Of a stretch of 64,000 bases of DNA, positions 48,480 through 60,360 are shown piece after piece. The translations under genes and the position numbers were made by a program. The notes under the pieces were generated by a model. It did no database searches. It saw only the letters and a program-made list of their open reading frames with translations, and had not been told where the DNA came from. Source of the stretch: Tanytarsus gracilentus (taxonomy: Eukaryota > Arthropoda > Insecta > Diptera > Chironomidae); the NCBI GenBank assembly GCA_038502055.1, contig JAXRKN010000027.1:620001-684000 (forward strand), in the 5' to 3' direction. Numbering within the stretch: the stretch's first letter is position 1; every line of letters begins with the position of its first letter.

Positions 48480-48640
48480 TTTTTCCTCCATCCTCTCCGT
48501 TTTCTCTTTCGTAATAGCCGTGGCGACCATAAAACACTTTCAACTCATCTAATCGACACGAAGCTCAGAAAGAGAAAGAATCCGATGCCGACCACCCAAG
48601 CTAGGCGAACCCGCATGATCGATTTGAACGGTAAAACTAT
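48480..48640. other. GC-richer island of unknown nature
   Basis: Both strands are open over part of this island. On plus, a frame reads SRGDHKTLSTHLIDTKLRKR and continues to a donor-like GGTAAAA at about 48630. On minus, an ATG at about 48616 opens a 23-codon frame with a signal-anchor look (MRVRLAWVVGIGFFLFLSF). Neither has a demonstrable partner exon. It may be an exon of an unseen gene, a promoter or a conserved regulatory element. Confidence 0.25.
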
Positions 48641-49938
48641 TTTTCTACTTAATTCAATTAATTTCTTCCCTTTTGTACTTTCTTTAAAATCAATCAAATT
48701 TCTTTTAAAAATTTGCACACAAAAGAACTTTTTTTTTTGCAAGCTGAGTAATTAAAGTTCGAGTTGGCATCGTGCGGTGAGTGAGAAAGAGATTTTTAGC
48801 TATTAATGGTTCAAATGCTGCGAGGTCAACAGTCTGAGGTAGCTTCAAGAACCTCCTGCGACACTATTCACTTTAAAAAATAACGAATGACGTAATGGTC
48901 TCGTTTCTCAAACTCAAACACCTCTCGAGACCGAAAAACCGCATCTTCAATTGCGTCTGAGAATTTTCTCGATTGATGTCGAAAGAGCGAGCGATCAATT
49001 AAAAAAAGTTATTAATTATCTTTTCCATAGAATTCATTTTAAAATCAAAGTGCGAGGCATCAAATTCATCATCACCATCCGTGGCGATTGGAAATAATTA
49101 ATTAAGCCTTGCTCGAGAATTCTTCTTTTGGCCGTCGTTCGTTTTTAAAATTTATGAATTTCTTTTTGTCTCTCTTGTTACTCTTTTTATGATCTGTCGA
49201 TGATTTGCTTTTGCGCGCGTTGCTTTTAAGAAATGAAAACATGCTTTATGAATTTTTTTGTCGAAGGCTGTTTGGAATGTTTTAAAAGTGTTTTAGAAGA
49301 TCCTTAGGAAGTTTTGTGATACGACCTCCCAAGCCTCTCGCCCCTTTGTGCCAATTCTCATTTTTTTATTCTTTAACAATTCACACCGCATAACATTCGT
49401 TTCGCGCAGTCCATAATTCAATACACAACACCAAAAATAAATTCTTTTCTCCTTCTTCTTCCAATCCATCCATCTCTCTCGCATTCGAGTCTCTCGGACA
49501 GTTTTAGATATTATTATTTTTAGGCTCTCTATTCATCTTCACATCGTGAAGTCAAAAATTTGAAATTATGATTGTTTATTGAAAAATAGAAGCGAAACAA
49601 TTGTAGAGAAAAAATTTGTTTTCTTTTTTGATTTTAAGTTGCGTACGCTTTTGAGGTGATGTGGGCACTTTTTTGGGTGAGTGAGAAAATTATATCAGAA
49701 GGATGGGACACTTAAAATATTTTTTTGATATTTTTAATTTTTTTATGTATTTAAATTTTGAACCATTTTAAAAATTGGTTTAAAGGATAATTTTAAAAAA
49801 TGAATAGTTTCTACCCCCTAAAAGGGTGGAGACACTGAGGTTGAAAAAATAATTTTTGACGTTATTAAATTATTTTAATAATTTTAAAAAAATAATTCAA
49901 TTATTTTAAATATTTTTAATAGTTTTTAAAAAAAAATC

Positions 49939-49982
49939 AGGGGTTGAAACTTTTAAATTTGTTTATTTTAGTTTCAACCCCT
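49939..49982. repeat. Perfect hairpin with AGGGGTTGAAACT arms
   Basis: AGGGGTTGAAACT pairs perfectly with AGTTTCAACCCCT across a short AT-rich loop. A half-related GGGTGGAGACACTGAGGTTG word lies about 120 bp upstream. It is a member of the hairpin family described at 4219 and 17811. Confidence 0.7.
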
Positions 49983-51198
49983 TAAATCTCATCTCTCCAT
50001 CACTTCTTAGAATGACTTACTTCCAATCTCTTACACTCACCATCAGATGTGTGTGAAAAGAAGTTTTTCTCATTTCTCTTCATGACCACGAACAATACTT
50101 TTTTGTTTAATTGTGGCGAAGTTTGATGTTTTTGAGTGGCAAGCGATTGATAAAAAAATTTGTTTTCTCTTCGAGGTGCGAAGCAGAAATTATTAAGAAA
50201 CTTCTCAATATTTGACCTCATCGATGAATTAAAAAATTGAACTCAATTAAATTTTCGAGTCTTGAATTTTGAATTTAATTGAGACGAGAGTGAGGTTCAA
50301 AGTCGAGAGTCTGTTGGCAACTAATTGAGAGGCTAATTAAAAGATGATTGAGATTTTTTACAAAATGTCTTTTAAGATCCTCAAACACTGCTTTGACCCG
50401 TCCACGCTCTACTCTCACATAACCGACTAGACAATCGACCAGACGTCATCAAACTCGATTTGTGATGTATCCGAAAAACTACTTCCATATTGTTGCTGTT
50501 CACCTCACAAAATTAAACGCACACAATCTCAGCTCATTGTAGTCGAAAAAAAAGTAAGATTTTTTTCTAAGAAGACACAATGAAAATGTTTTCGTATGTA
50601 CACCTGGGCTCAACATCTACTCAATGGATCATCATGCTTCTCTCATTCTCTTCCTCCTTCTTCTTACTTCAACCCATATTCGACACCGAAAAATCTCCCT
50701 CTTGCCACAGTGTTCTTGGGCGATCTAAAATTGATTTACACTCTCACAACTTTTATTTTTGATTTTTTTTTCAGGTAAAAAACTCTTTTTTTTCGCAAAA
50801 CGATGAAAGGAAGCTAATGGAATTTGTTGTCGATGCTTCTCTCACAACTTTGTTGCTCCGCAATGTGTGTGCGTTTTGATGATTATGATGATGATGGGTG
50901 TAACCCGATGTTGAGAGAACAATTAAACGAGTTTTGAACTGCACACACAGGAAATAATCTTCTTTTTTATATTCGTTCGCTTTTGATGTGAGACAAAAGA
51001 ATTGTTAGAGTTTGATTTGATTAGATTTGGTGAGGCTTTTAATTAGCGGACGGTGGAATTTGTTTTTATTTATTTTAAGGTGTGGGTGTATTTAATTAAA
51101 TTTATCAAAAGTTGTATTGTAAATTTTAGATTTGTGTTTTTAGAAGAGTAGAGAACTTGTTTATGAGATTTATTAAATTTATTTGCACATTTACGTGT

Positions 51199-51350
51199 TT
51201 CAACGCTCATTAACGTACTTTGACGTACATTAACGAACTTTGGCCCTCATTAACGCACTTTGACGCACATTAACGCACTTTGACGCACATTAACGCACTT
51301 TTCTGCTAATTAAACGCATTTTAACGCTAATTAACGTGCCTTAACGCAAA
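51199..51350. repeat. 20-bp minisatellite (CATTAACGCACTTTGACGCA)
   Basis: About seven head-to-tail 20-bp units occur, with the central three (51248-51300) nearly identical and the edges progressively diverged. This edge decay is typical of unequal exchange. CpG content is high compared with the surroundings. Confidence 0.8.
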
Positions 51351-52894
51351 TATTTTTGCTTTCAAGCATTTTAACGCTGCTTTAAAAATTTAAAGTAAAA
51401 TAATTTTAGTTTCCACCCCTCGCTATTTTAATTCAAAGCAATTTTCGACAAAAATAAATAATTTTCCACTCTAAAAAGCCGAATTTATTTTCTGATAGAT
51501 ACAAAAAACCATTTAAGTCAGAGTAATTACCCTCCAATTATCTCAACGGCCCTGTGTACAAAAAAATATTTGGAGAGGATAAAAAAACTTCCAAATTTGT
51601 ACTTCATTATTTTTGCTGCTGCTTCAGGTGGAAAAAAAGTGAGAAATTTTAAATACAATTTTCATGTCATAACGCGTTCAATTAAATCACAGTTGTACGA
51701 AAAAAACTAAAAATAAGCAGAGCAGCTAATGGGTTCTGGTATGTGCCATCATGAAACATCTCCAATTATAATCAATTTAAATGAATTAAAAACGAATTAA
51801 AATTTTTTATTATTTCTCTCGAGTCACAAATCGAACACACAAAGTTGGGTGTGATTTTGGAATTTTTATGTTAATGACTATTCGAGATTGATATACAAAA
51901 AAAAGCGAGCTATAGAGGTTGAATAACTTTTCTCGTGTTCTCGCTGTTTCTCATTCTGATAATTGTCATGATCATGCTTATGATGATGACTCGGAGAGAT
52001 TTGATTGAGGCGAGCGAGAAGATTTATGGATGTTGGATTGAACTTTTTTTAACTATTCATAATTACCGAGAATTATTTGGGGGTTAATTAAAGTTGAATT
52101 GAAGTGAGAGATGGAGAAAATTAGATGGAGTTTGAATTCTTTGATTTTGAGTTGAGGATTTTCGAAATTAACTGACAAAAAATATTTAAATTTTTGATGT
52201 AAACAATTTTTTTAAAAATCCAGGAAATTTTTGATGTTAAATAATTTTTTAAAAATCCAGGAAATTTTTTTAAAATTTTAGTTTGAATTTCCCAATTTGA
52301 AAATCTAATTTTTGATAATAAATGAGGACATTAAAAATTAAAGATTTAAAAAATCAAAATTCCAAAAATTAAATTATTCAGTTACATTTTACAAGTTTTA
52401 AAAATTTTGCTCACATCCTCCGTCCTTCCCCGTTTCAAATCTTTGTTTAAAATCATGTTACAATTATTCGATTCACATCCCTCTCAATCTCTAACTACGC
52501 ATTAACAATATTTTTCTGCATATGTCAAATAATTTCACAAAACTTTAACACAGCGACGACAAAAAGTTTTTTTCGGTTTATAATTACCAGCTCGAGAGAG
52601 TTTTTCGGAATTGCCCACTTTTTTTCGCTACTCGGAATAACCAACTGAGAACAAAAAAGTTTTTTTTGTGATAGAACAAAAAATTTCTGTGCGATTGTAA
52701 TTTACGCGCGGTTGCTAATTGCCATGTTTGGGCTTTTTTTGTGTAGATTTTAATAATGACGATGATTCGCTTGAAAAAAAGAGATGAGGGCGTGATTTTT
52801 AATAATTTTAGAATATTTTTTGGTGGGTTTAACTTAGAATTTTAGATTGAGGCGGATTTGGTGACAGTTGGAAGGGCTTGAGGGTGTTTTTTTG

Positions 52895-53050
52895 GAAAAT
52901 ATTTAAATAAATACGTTAAAAAAATTCAAAATGAAAAAATTATTTAAATAAATACGTTGAAAAATAAAAATGCAAATGATGAATTTTTTTAAAAAAAATC
53001 GTTAAAAAATTATTAGAACATTTAAATAAATACGTTAAAAAATTAAAATG
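52895..53050. repeat. Degenerate repeats with AAATAAATACGTTAAAAAA core
   Basis: Three copies of TTTAAATAAATACGTT(A/G)AAAAA occur within about 150 bp, plus a degraded copy (AAAATCGTTAAAAAATT). The ACGTTA core is shared with the arrays at 45401, 46552 and 60215. Confidence 0.55.
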
Positions 53051-54284
53051 TAATAAATAATAGTTTTTAAAATAAATTAAAGTAATTTAAATTTAAATCC
53101 CAAAAACCAAAGCAATTTGTTGCTCAACCAACTCGCCTTCTCATTCATCGTAACCCATTTCTTAACCTCAATTCTCTCTTCTTCTCCTTTTATTTTCATT
53201 TTCCATGTGTGCGTAATTAAAATTGCAAAATAATGAGACGAATATGAAACATGGAAATTAATTTTTTTCTTCTCATCTCATTTGCATTCAACTCGATTGT
53301 TCGCTGTGTGTCGAGAGAGGGATCGGTCGCGCACACACAACTCATGTTCATTACCGGATTTTTTCGAGCTCGAATTTAATTTCAATTTTTAATTTTTTTC
53401 GTGTGTTTTTTAAAAGAGAATAAATTTTAAGCATGATTGAATGATAAAATTGTGAAGTTTTTGAATTAATTTAGATTTCCAGGTAAATCACTAAAATCAA
53501 TTAAGACGCATTTTCTGGCCTCACATGTTTTTTGTAATTAAATTCCAGTCACCCTAAAAACTAAAATTCTGATCATCTTCGCAGAACGAGCGCAAAAAAA
53601 TCTGCAGATGTGACACTCAAGCATTCATTATTCATCGTCATTACTTTGTCTATTTTTAAAGGTTCGAGAGACAATTTTTTACCTCTCAGATGTGATCTCA
53701 TTTACACAAAACGAGATGAATATCGAATGATTTTTATTTAAACACATCTCGAGTGTCTTGCGATGGAAAATTTTTTGTTTCTTTCACATTTGTGATGCAA
53801 ATTTCTTTGAGAAGTTTTTCAATCAAAATTTGTGAACCAAATTTTTTCGTAATGGAGTTTTGTGAGTGATTAATTTTTATTGAAGTGATATTGAAAAAAA
53901 AGAATATCGAGAAGACATTCAAGGGTCACGGAAGTTTATTCATAACCCAATTTAAGCTCAAGTCAGTTTCATTAAATTTCGCACAATCTTTTCTGTCTGA
54001 TGTGGATTTAGAAATTCTTTTCTTCTCTAATTCAATGAGAAAGACTTTTTAATAAAAAAAAACTTCTTTTCCAGCTCATCAAAGTGAACAATAACGATTT
54101 ACTGTTTTGCTGGCTTGATTGTTGAATTCTGAGTGGATGAGATGTGTCATTGTGATGATGAATTGCGGAGTTTTGGGTGATTAAGTGAGGATGAATGAAA
54201 TTTCTAATTAAGAAAGGTTTTTGGCGGAATTAAAGAAGGTCAAAATGGACTGAAAAGGTATCAAAAAATTAGACGTGAATTTTC

Positions 54285-54460
54285 AAAAAAAAATTATACG
54301 TTGAGAAATTTAAATTGTTTTAAGATAATTTATTCAAAAATTAACTGAAAAATTCAAACTTTTTTGGAAAATTTACGAGATAATAAAATATTTAAATATT
54401 TTTTATACGTTAAGAAATTTAGCTGAAAAAATTTCAAATTTTTTCTGGACGTTAAAAAAT
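54285..54460. repeat. Degenerate repeats with ATACGTTGAGAAATTT core
   Basis: Three imperfect copies (TATACGTTGAGAAATTTAAA, TATACGTTAAGAAATTTAG, GGACGTTAAAAAATTAAAAA) are spaced 60-110 bp apart. They belong to the same core family as the neighbouring arrays. Confidence 0.45.
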
Positions 54461-56514
54461 TAAAAAGCCAAAAGTTGTAATTTTTTTTAAGGAGCACAAA
54501 AAATTCTAAATTCTGAAGTTCATTAATTTCTTTAACATTTCATTATTAAACTCATAAATTTTCCTTCGTCATGCTTCTCAAATATTTCTAGCTCCTTTTT
54601 GTCTCGATTTTCTGTGACATCAAATTTCAAATCTCTGACATCAAAATTTTTATTGTACGAAACTATCATAATCCCAATCTATCATTTCTCAAACAAAAAA
54701 AATCGTCATTATTTCATTTAAAATCACATCCTTAGGTAGAGAATTTATTAAACATAATGAGAACAATGAGAATAGAAACAGGAAAGAAGACAAAAGTGAA
54801 GAGAAAAATTAATAACATTCGAAACATAATTGAAACTTTTTTTCTCGTCTCCTTTTTGCTGATGACACACACATAGAGAAAAAATTTCTTTTGTTTAGAG
54901 AATTTTTTGTTTCGCAATCCGCTTCTTTTCAGGTTTTTAAGCCCTAGCGAATAAGAAGGAAAAAAAGGAGAAGAAAATTCCTGTTTTGATTGTTTCTAAA
55001 TCCTTCTTTAAGACCTTTTCTGCATTTTCATGTATGAACTATGAACACCAAAGACATTATTAGCTATTGTTTGTTATTTTGAGAGAATTATTGGCTCATA
55101 GATGAATTTTTATTTTAAAGTTGTGGTGGTGAAAAAATATTTTACGATGTGTAAAAATTAAAATCAGTTAATGGTCAAGGGATGAAAAATTTGACAGTTA
55201 AATTTTTAAATATTTTTGTATTTTAAATTTTTTAATTGCTGATTTTTAGAATTTTTTTTAAACCTCGATCAAATTTTTTTAACGTTTTTTATTTTTTTGA
55301 AATATTTTTTACTTTTTGAAATTTTATATAATTTCCAGGCAAAACTTTCCATAACATTCCCAACCACAAACATCCTTTCTCATCTTTCATGTCCACTCCC
55401 ATCAATCTCGTCCTTTTTAAACACAAAAATTTCACAATTCCTTAACTAAAATTTCAACAAATAATTTTCAGGTAAAACATTTTTAATCTCTTCTCCTCAT
55501 AAAGATTGTGAAATAAAACAAAAACCGGCCAAATATCGCACAACTACACACACATGAATTAATGTCCATTTCAAAGATCCTTATTCAGCTCATTTTGCAC
55601 CCTTAGCACATTTTATTTGTTTTCTTCTTCTTACTTTTTCTAAAATTAAACAAATTGTGAAAAAACGAGTTTTTACGATTCATTAAATGGAAATTTTTGT
55701 TGATCGTTGCTTAGGGATGGACATTGAGTGGTGTAAGTAAGTGCTAGTGTGTAATTATTGCTGAGAAAATAAGAAAGAAGGGAAGAAACTTCTTCAAGAT
55801 GATAATTAGAGAGTAAATTAAAGACGGACGGTAGGTTAAAATTATCAGACGACGCTGTTTAGTTTTTGAAGAATGTCTGATGAGAGTAACGGATGAAAAT
55901 TTGAAGTGGCTCGAGATGATGAATAAAATAGTCAAAAATTTATATCAAAAATTCTGTAAAAAATTGCTTGAAACATCGAAAAATCTGCAAGTATCTCTCA
56001 ACCCTTAAAATCTCTTCAGAATTTTTTCACAATCACCTAAAAATTAGTTTCACATTTTTTCTCCTTTCAACTTTAACGACTCGAACCTGACAAAATTTGT
56101 TTTTGTTTTCTTTTCATTTGTTTCAACCTGAAAGAAATTTCTTCTTCGACCCTTTCTTCATTTCCCTCTTCCACTTTACCTCTTTCGCTTCGCTTCTCTT
56201 GCGAAATTAGAAAAAAGAGAAATCTTCTAAATCGATACGCATAAAGATGACAAAAAAGGGAAGAGGAAAAATTTAATTTGCAAGGTAGAAAAAGGCTGAA
56301 AAGAATTATTGCCGACAGTTGTTTCGTTTTTTATCTTTTGCGCATCTGAGAAAGAGTTGAGAAGGTAAATTTGGAACGATTAGAATAATCGAAGATTGAA
56401 GATTAATTTCAAGGATTTTTAAAAGAGTGAAAATTTTGATATTTTTACGGTTTTTATGAAGTTTAATTTGTAGTTTTGGAATTTATATTTTTGTTTGGAA
56501 TTTTTTAAATTTTT

Positions 56515-56645
56515 TAAACGGGTTTTTAAATTTTTTTAAGATTTTACTTTTAACGGTTTTGTTAAATTTAAATTTTTAAATTTAATTTAACCGTTTTTGT
56601 TAAATTTAAGTCTCAAGTTTATTTTTTAACGGTTTTATTTAAATT
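56515..56645. repeat. Degenerate repeats with TTTAACGGTTTTGTTAAATTT core
   Basis: Three to four copies of TTAACGGTTTTGTTAAATTT occur, some inverted (AACCGTTTTTGTTAAATTT). The core is the reverse complement of the AACCGTT word repeated at 30211-30545. Confidence 0.5.
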
Positions 56646-59129
56646 TAAAAAATCAATTTTTTGGAAACATCCAAAATCTTTTTTTATCCCCAAAAAAAAA
56701 TTCCTAAAACCGATCAAAATTAAGCTTAGTCAAGCACTTCGTCTCAAAAGAAGCAAAAAGGAACAAAAAAACATTCAAATTTATTATTATTTCTTTTTCT
56801 CTCTTCCATGCATGATGAAATTAGAAAATGCATAAATGAGAAACTGAAATTTGCAAAAGGCGAAGAGAGAAAAAATTTAGACAATGAGGGAATTAAGAGC
56901 AAACACAATGGGACGTGCATAAATTGATCCAGGTGCAAAAAATGTATTTATTTTTTTTTTCGGTTAGTTTTGCATTTTCTGGAGAGATGATGAGAATTTA
57001 GTGGAAAAGAATTTTGAGTCTTGAAATTTCTATAAAGTCACAAATCAAACCAAACCTCGCATTTAACTGATTTCATTATCATACGCTCGAAAATAATTAG
57101 TTCAGCTTCTCACAATACCTCAACAACCACACCCAAAGTCTCTTTTACGAATAAATTTTGAAACAAGCGAAAAAAGAGTAAATTTGAATTGTTTCAAACT
57201 TCCATGAAAGAATTGAAATTCAATGCGAAAAAAAGCGACAACTGTCATGTCCATATCGTATATGTCTCTAGGTCGAGTTGCTGTTGTAGTGTCATACATT
57301 ATTACTATTATGTATCTCGCTCGTATTGTGTGTAATTGTACATATGTAGTTTTTTCGGGCTTATATAGGTGAACTCGAAACATGAAAGTGCGATGACGCT
57401 GATGTGTGCGAAAAATTTATTTGCGAGGATAAAAAAAGGGGGAAAGAAGTTTTTGGATTATGAAATATGGTGGAAGTTTTATTGAAATTAAAAATGAAGT
57501 TTAAACCTTAAATTTTTTAACGTATTTTATTTTTTTGAAAATATTGTTTAAGTTAAAAATTAAAAATTTTTATAACGTATTAAATTTTTTTAAATTTTAT
57601 TTGTGCTAAATTTTATTTCAATAAAATCTCAAATTTTTCAATACTATTAAAAAAATCAATAAAAAACTTCAAACACTCGGCATCGAAAGCAAATTTCTCC
57701 ATCTCATCATTTCACAAAGAAAAATTCCAATAGACGAGAAATTTTTTCATCCTTTTTCTGCTTGACTTCACAAATTTATTCTTTCCATTCGACTCATCGG
57801 ATTGTTGTTGAGTGATTGAATGTTTTTTCACTCTCGAGATGCATTTGCGAGGAATTTAATTAGAAAATTTTCTCTTTTAGTTTTCATGCGATTAAATAGT
57901 TTGGGAATTTTAGGATCGATTTGAGATTTTTGAGGCTTATCAGTTATATTTTGAATAGTTTGAGAATTTTAAAATTAAGTTAATTTTTTTGATGTGGTTT
58001 GAATTAAATTAAGATATGAATTTTAGTTAGTTTTTATTTGATTTTTTTATGAATTTTTTTGGATGTTTTTTCATAAGTAATTAAGAGATGAATTAGATAT
58101 CAAATTGAGAGGTCACTAATAGGAAATTTGAAGGTAAATCAATGGTAAATTAGATGTAAAATCATAGCAATTGTAAGGCAGTTTAAAAATTAAATTTATA
58201 AGAAATTTAAGGACAACTAAAAAGTAAATTAGATGTTAAATTTGTAAAAAATTAAATAAAATGTTAAGGTAGTTTGAAGGTAAAAGTTTTAAATAATTTA
58301 AAGTAAAATTTTAATGCATTTTAAAGGTAAAATTTCCAACTTAATTTTTACCTTTTTCCGTCACAATTTTTAACGACAAATTTTGATTAATTTCCCATCA
58401 ATCGAAACCACCTCCAAAGTCCACAATAAATAAATTTAATTCCCTTCATTTTTTCCTCTTCATAAAAAAAATCATCAAAGCATTTTTTTCAATAAATTTC
58501 TGGATTAAAATTTTTATCTCAGCATAATTTATTACTTTCCTAAAATATCATTTTTTATATTTCGATTTCCTCTCGTCAAAGAGAGAATTCATTAATGTAA
58601 CAAAAAGTGCATCACCACTGCACCCCAAAATCATCACAAAACAAATCGTTAAAAGAACTTTTTTCTCTCTTCTGTTTTTGTTTCCTTATTTGACAATGGA
58701 TTTGAGGAATTTTTTATGGTCGTGTGTGATAAAATATGGAACTGAGAAGAAGAAGAAGGAAAAAAGGTATTAATGATATTTTTTAATTATCGAAGAGAGA
58801 AAATGGAGAATTTTACTGAGAAAAAATATTTTCAATAAAATATTTTATTAAATTTGTCTCAATAAATTTTTTCCTTTCAAAAAAGTTTCATCAATGAACC
58901 GAAAATAAAATTTTCATTCAATAAACTCGAACAACAAGCGAAGAAATTCTTTTGCCATCACAACAATAAAAAAGCCCGTAAAAATACAGAGAAAAATCAG
59001 CTGATCGGGAGGCCTGAGGGCGGTCAGCGCGCACGCACACAAAGCGCCGTCTGTCCACAAAAAAAATATTTTCCTTTCTCTCTCTCTCGACTTGCGGAAA
59101 TGAGCGTTGCGTGTTCTTTATCTAAATTT

Positions 59130-59440
59130 TTTCATCTCGTCCGAAGGTGTTGCGGCTATGCTGCATGCCAACAGTCTCGAGTTGTTTTGCACCCAGAACC
59201 CCACGATTAATATGCTCGGGATTGAAACGTGTTAACACTTGTGTTTTACAAATTACTAAACACGAATTTTTTTCTCGAGGATGACATGAAATGTGAAATA
59301 ATTGGACGAAATGCTAAGTGGGATTTAAATAAATTCGATGCAGTTTCGGGTTGTTTAAGAAAATTACCTCAAAAATATCTTTCGCATTTCATCAAACTCA
59401 CAAAAATATTCATGAAACATGACGAGAATAATTTTTAACT
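59130..59440. other. GC-richer island of unknown nature, possibly coding
   Basis: The stretch 59140-59235 is distinctly GC-richer than its surroundings. On plus it contains a short frame from an internal ATG (MLHANSLELFCTQNPTINML) ending in TAA at about 59233. It is followed by an open frame to 59438 with a reasonably protein-like C-terminus (KYLSHFIKLTKIFMKHDENN). The two are not in one frame and I see no convincing splice between them. It could be a small gene, a zfh2 5' exon on the other strand, or a conserved element. Confidence 0.25.
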
Positions 59441-60214
59441 TTATTTTTACTGTGCTGACAAAAGAATGAAAAAAAGTCGTGGACAATAATAAGAATGAGA
59501 CTGAAATCCACGTGGATTCGATGAAAAGAAACTCGAGTTGATATTTTTAGAGGTCTGCGCTGTTGCCAGATTTTTGAAGTGATTTCACACAAAAAAACTC
59601 CCTCACATCTCAATCACGGCAACTTTTAATCAACTGTGGGAATTTTCTCTTGTTTTTCCGCCAAAATCAACCCTCGATTCTTTTTTCCCATCCATATCAC
59701 TATCATCTCGCCGAACGCAATGTAAACCTTCTCATTTTCTCACTTAATTAATTTGCACAAAAACATTCCGAGGGTGGAAAAGAGATGACCATTCGAGTTG
59801 AGGGGTTGATGGTCAACACGAAAGTGATTTTTGGCAATAAAACGACCGTAAATGAGCGAATGATAACAAACACAAACCTGATTAGTGTATAATAAATCCG
59901 GATGGTAATTAATTTGATGTTTGATGTCTTTCTTGTGGGAATTTTCACTTCACTATTTTATTTTTGTTTTTTTTTCACTGTAATATTTTATTTCACTTAT
60001 TTTATATTTTTGTTATTTTTTTGCTGTAAGTAAAAAGAGATTTTTTGATTATTTTTATGATAATTTTTTGATGCACTTATAGACAGGGTGGTGGTACTGG
60101 GATGCGGTGCGATTTGCAATTTTTTTATGTAATTTTAATATGGTTTTAATACAAATAAATCTGAGATGTTTTTAATATTTTTTAACGTTAAATTCAAGGT
60201 TTTTGGTTCATTTG

Positions 60215-60360
60215 TTTAGTACCTTATTTTTGAATTTAAAAATAACGTTATGAAATTTACTTTTTTGTTACCTTATTTTTGAATTTAAAAATTACGTTAT
60301 GAAATTTACTTTTTTGGTACCTTATTTTTAAATTTAAAAATTACGTTATAAAATTTACGA
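60215..60360. repeat. 49-bp minisatellite (ACCTTATTTTTGAATTTAAA)
   Basis: Three head-to-tail units of about 49 bp start at 60221, 60270 and 60319. Each has ACCTTATTTTTGAATTTAAA followed by ATTACGTTATGAAATTTAC, and a decayed fourth unit follows. The spacing is nearly exact, so this is the youngest array of the ACGTTA-core group. Confidence 0.75.

Noticed and set aside
48825..48850. let-7-like word TGAGGTAG
   Set aside because: Only the 8-mer matches; the rest of the mature sequence and a hairpin are absent.
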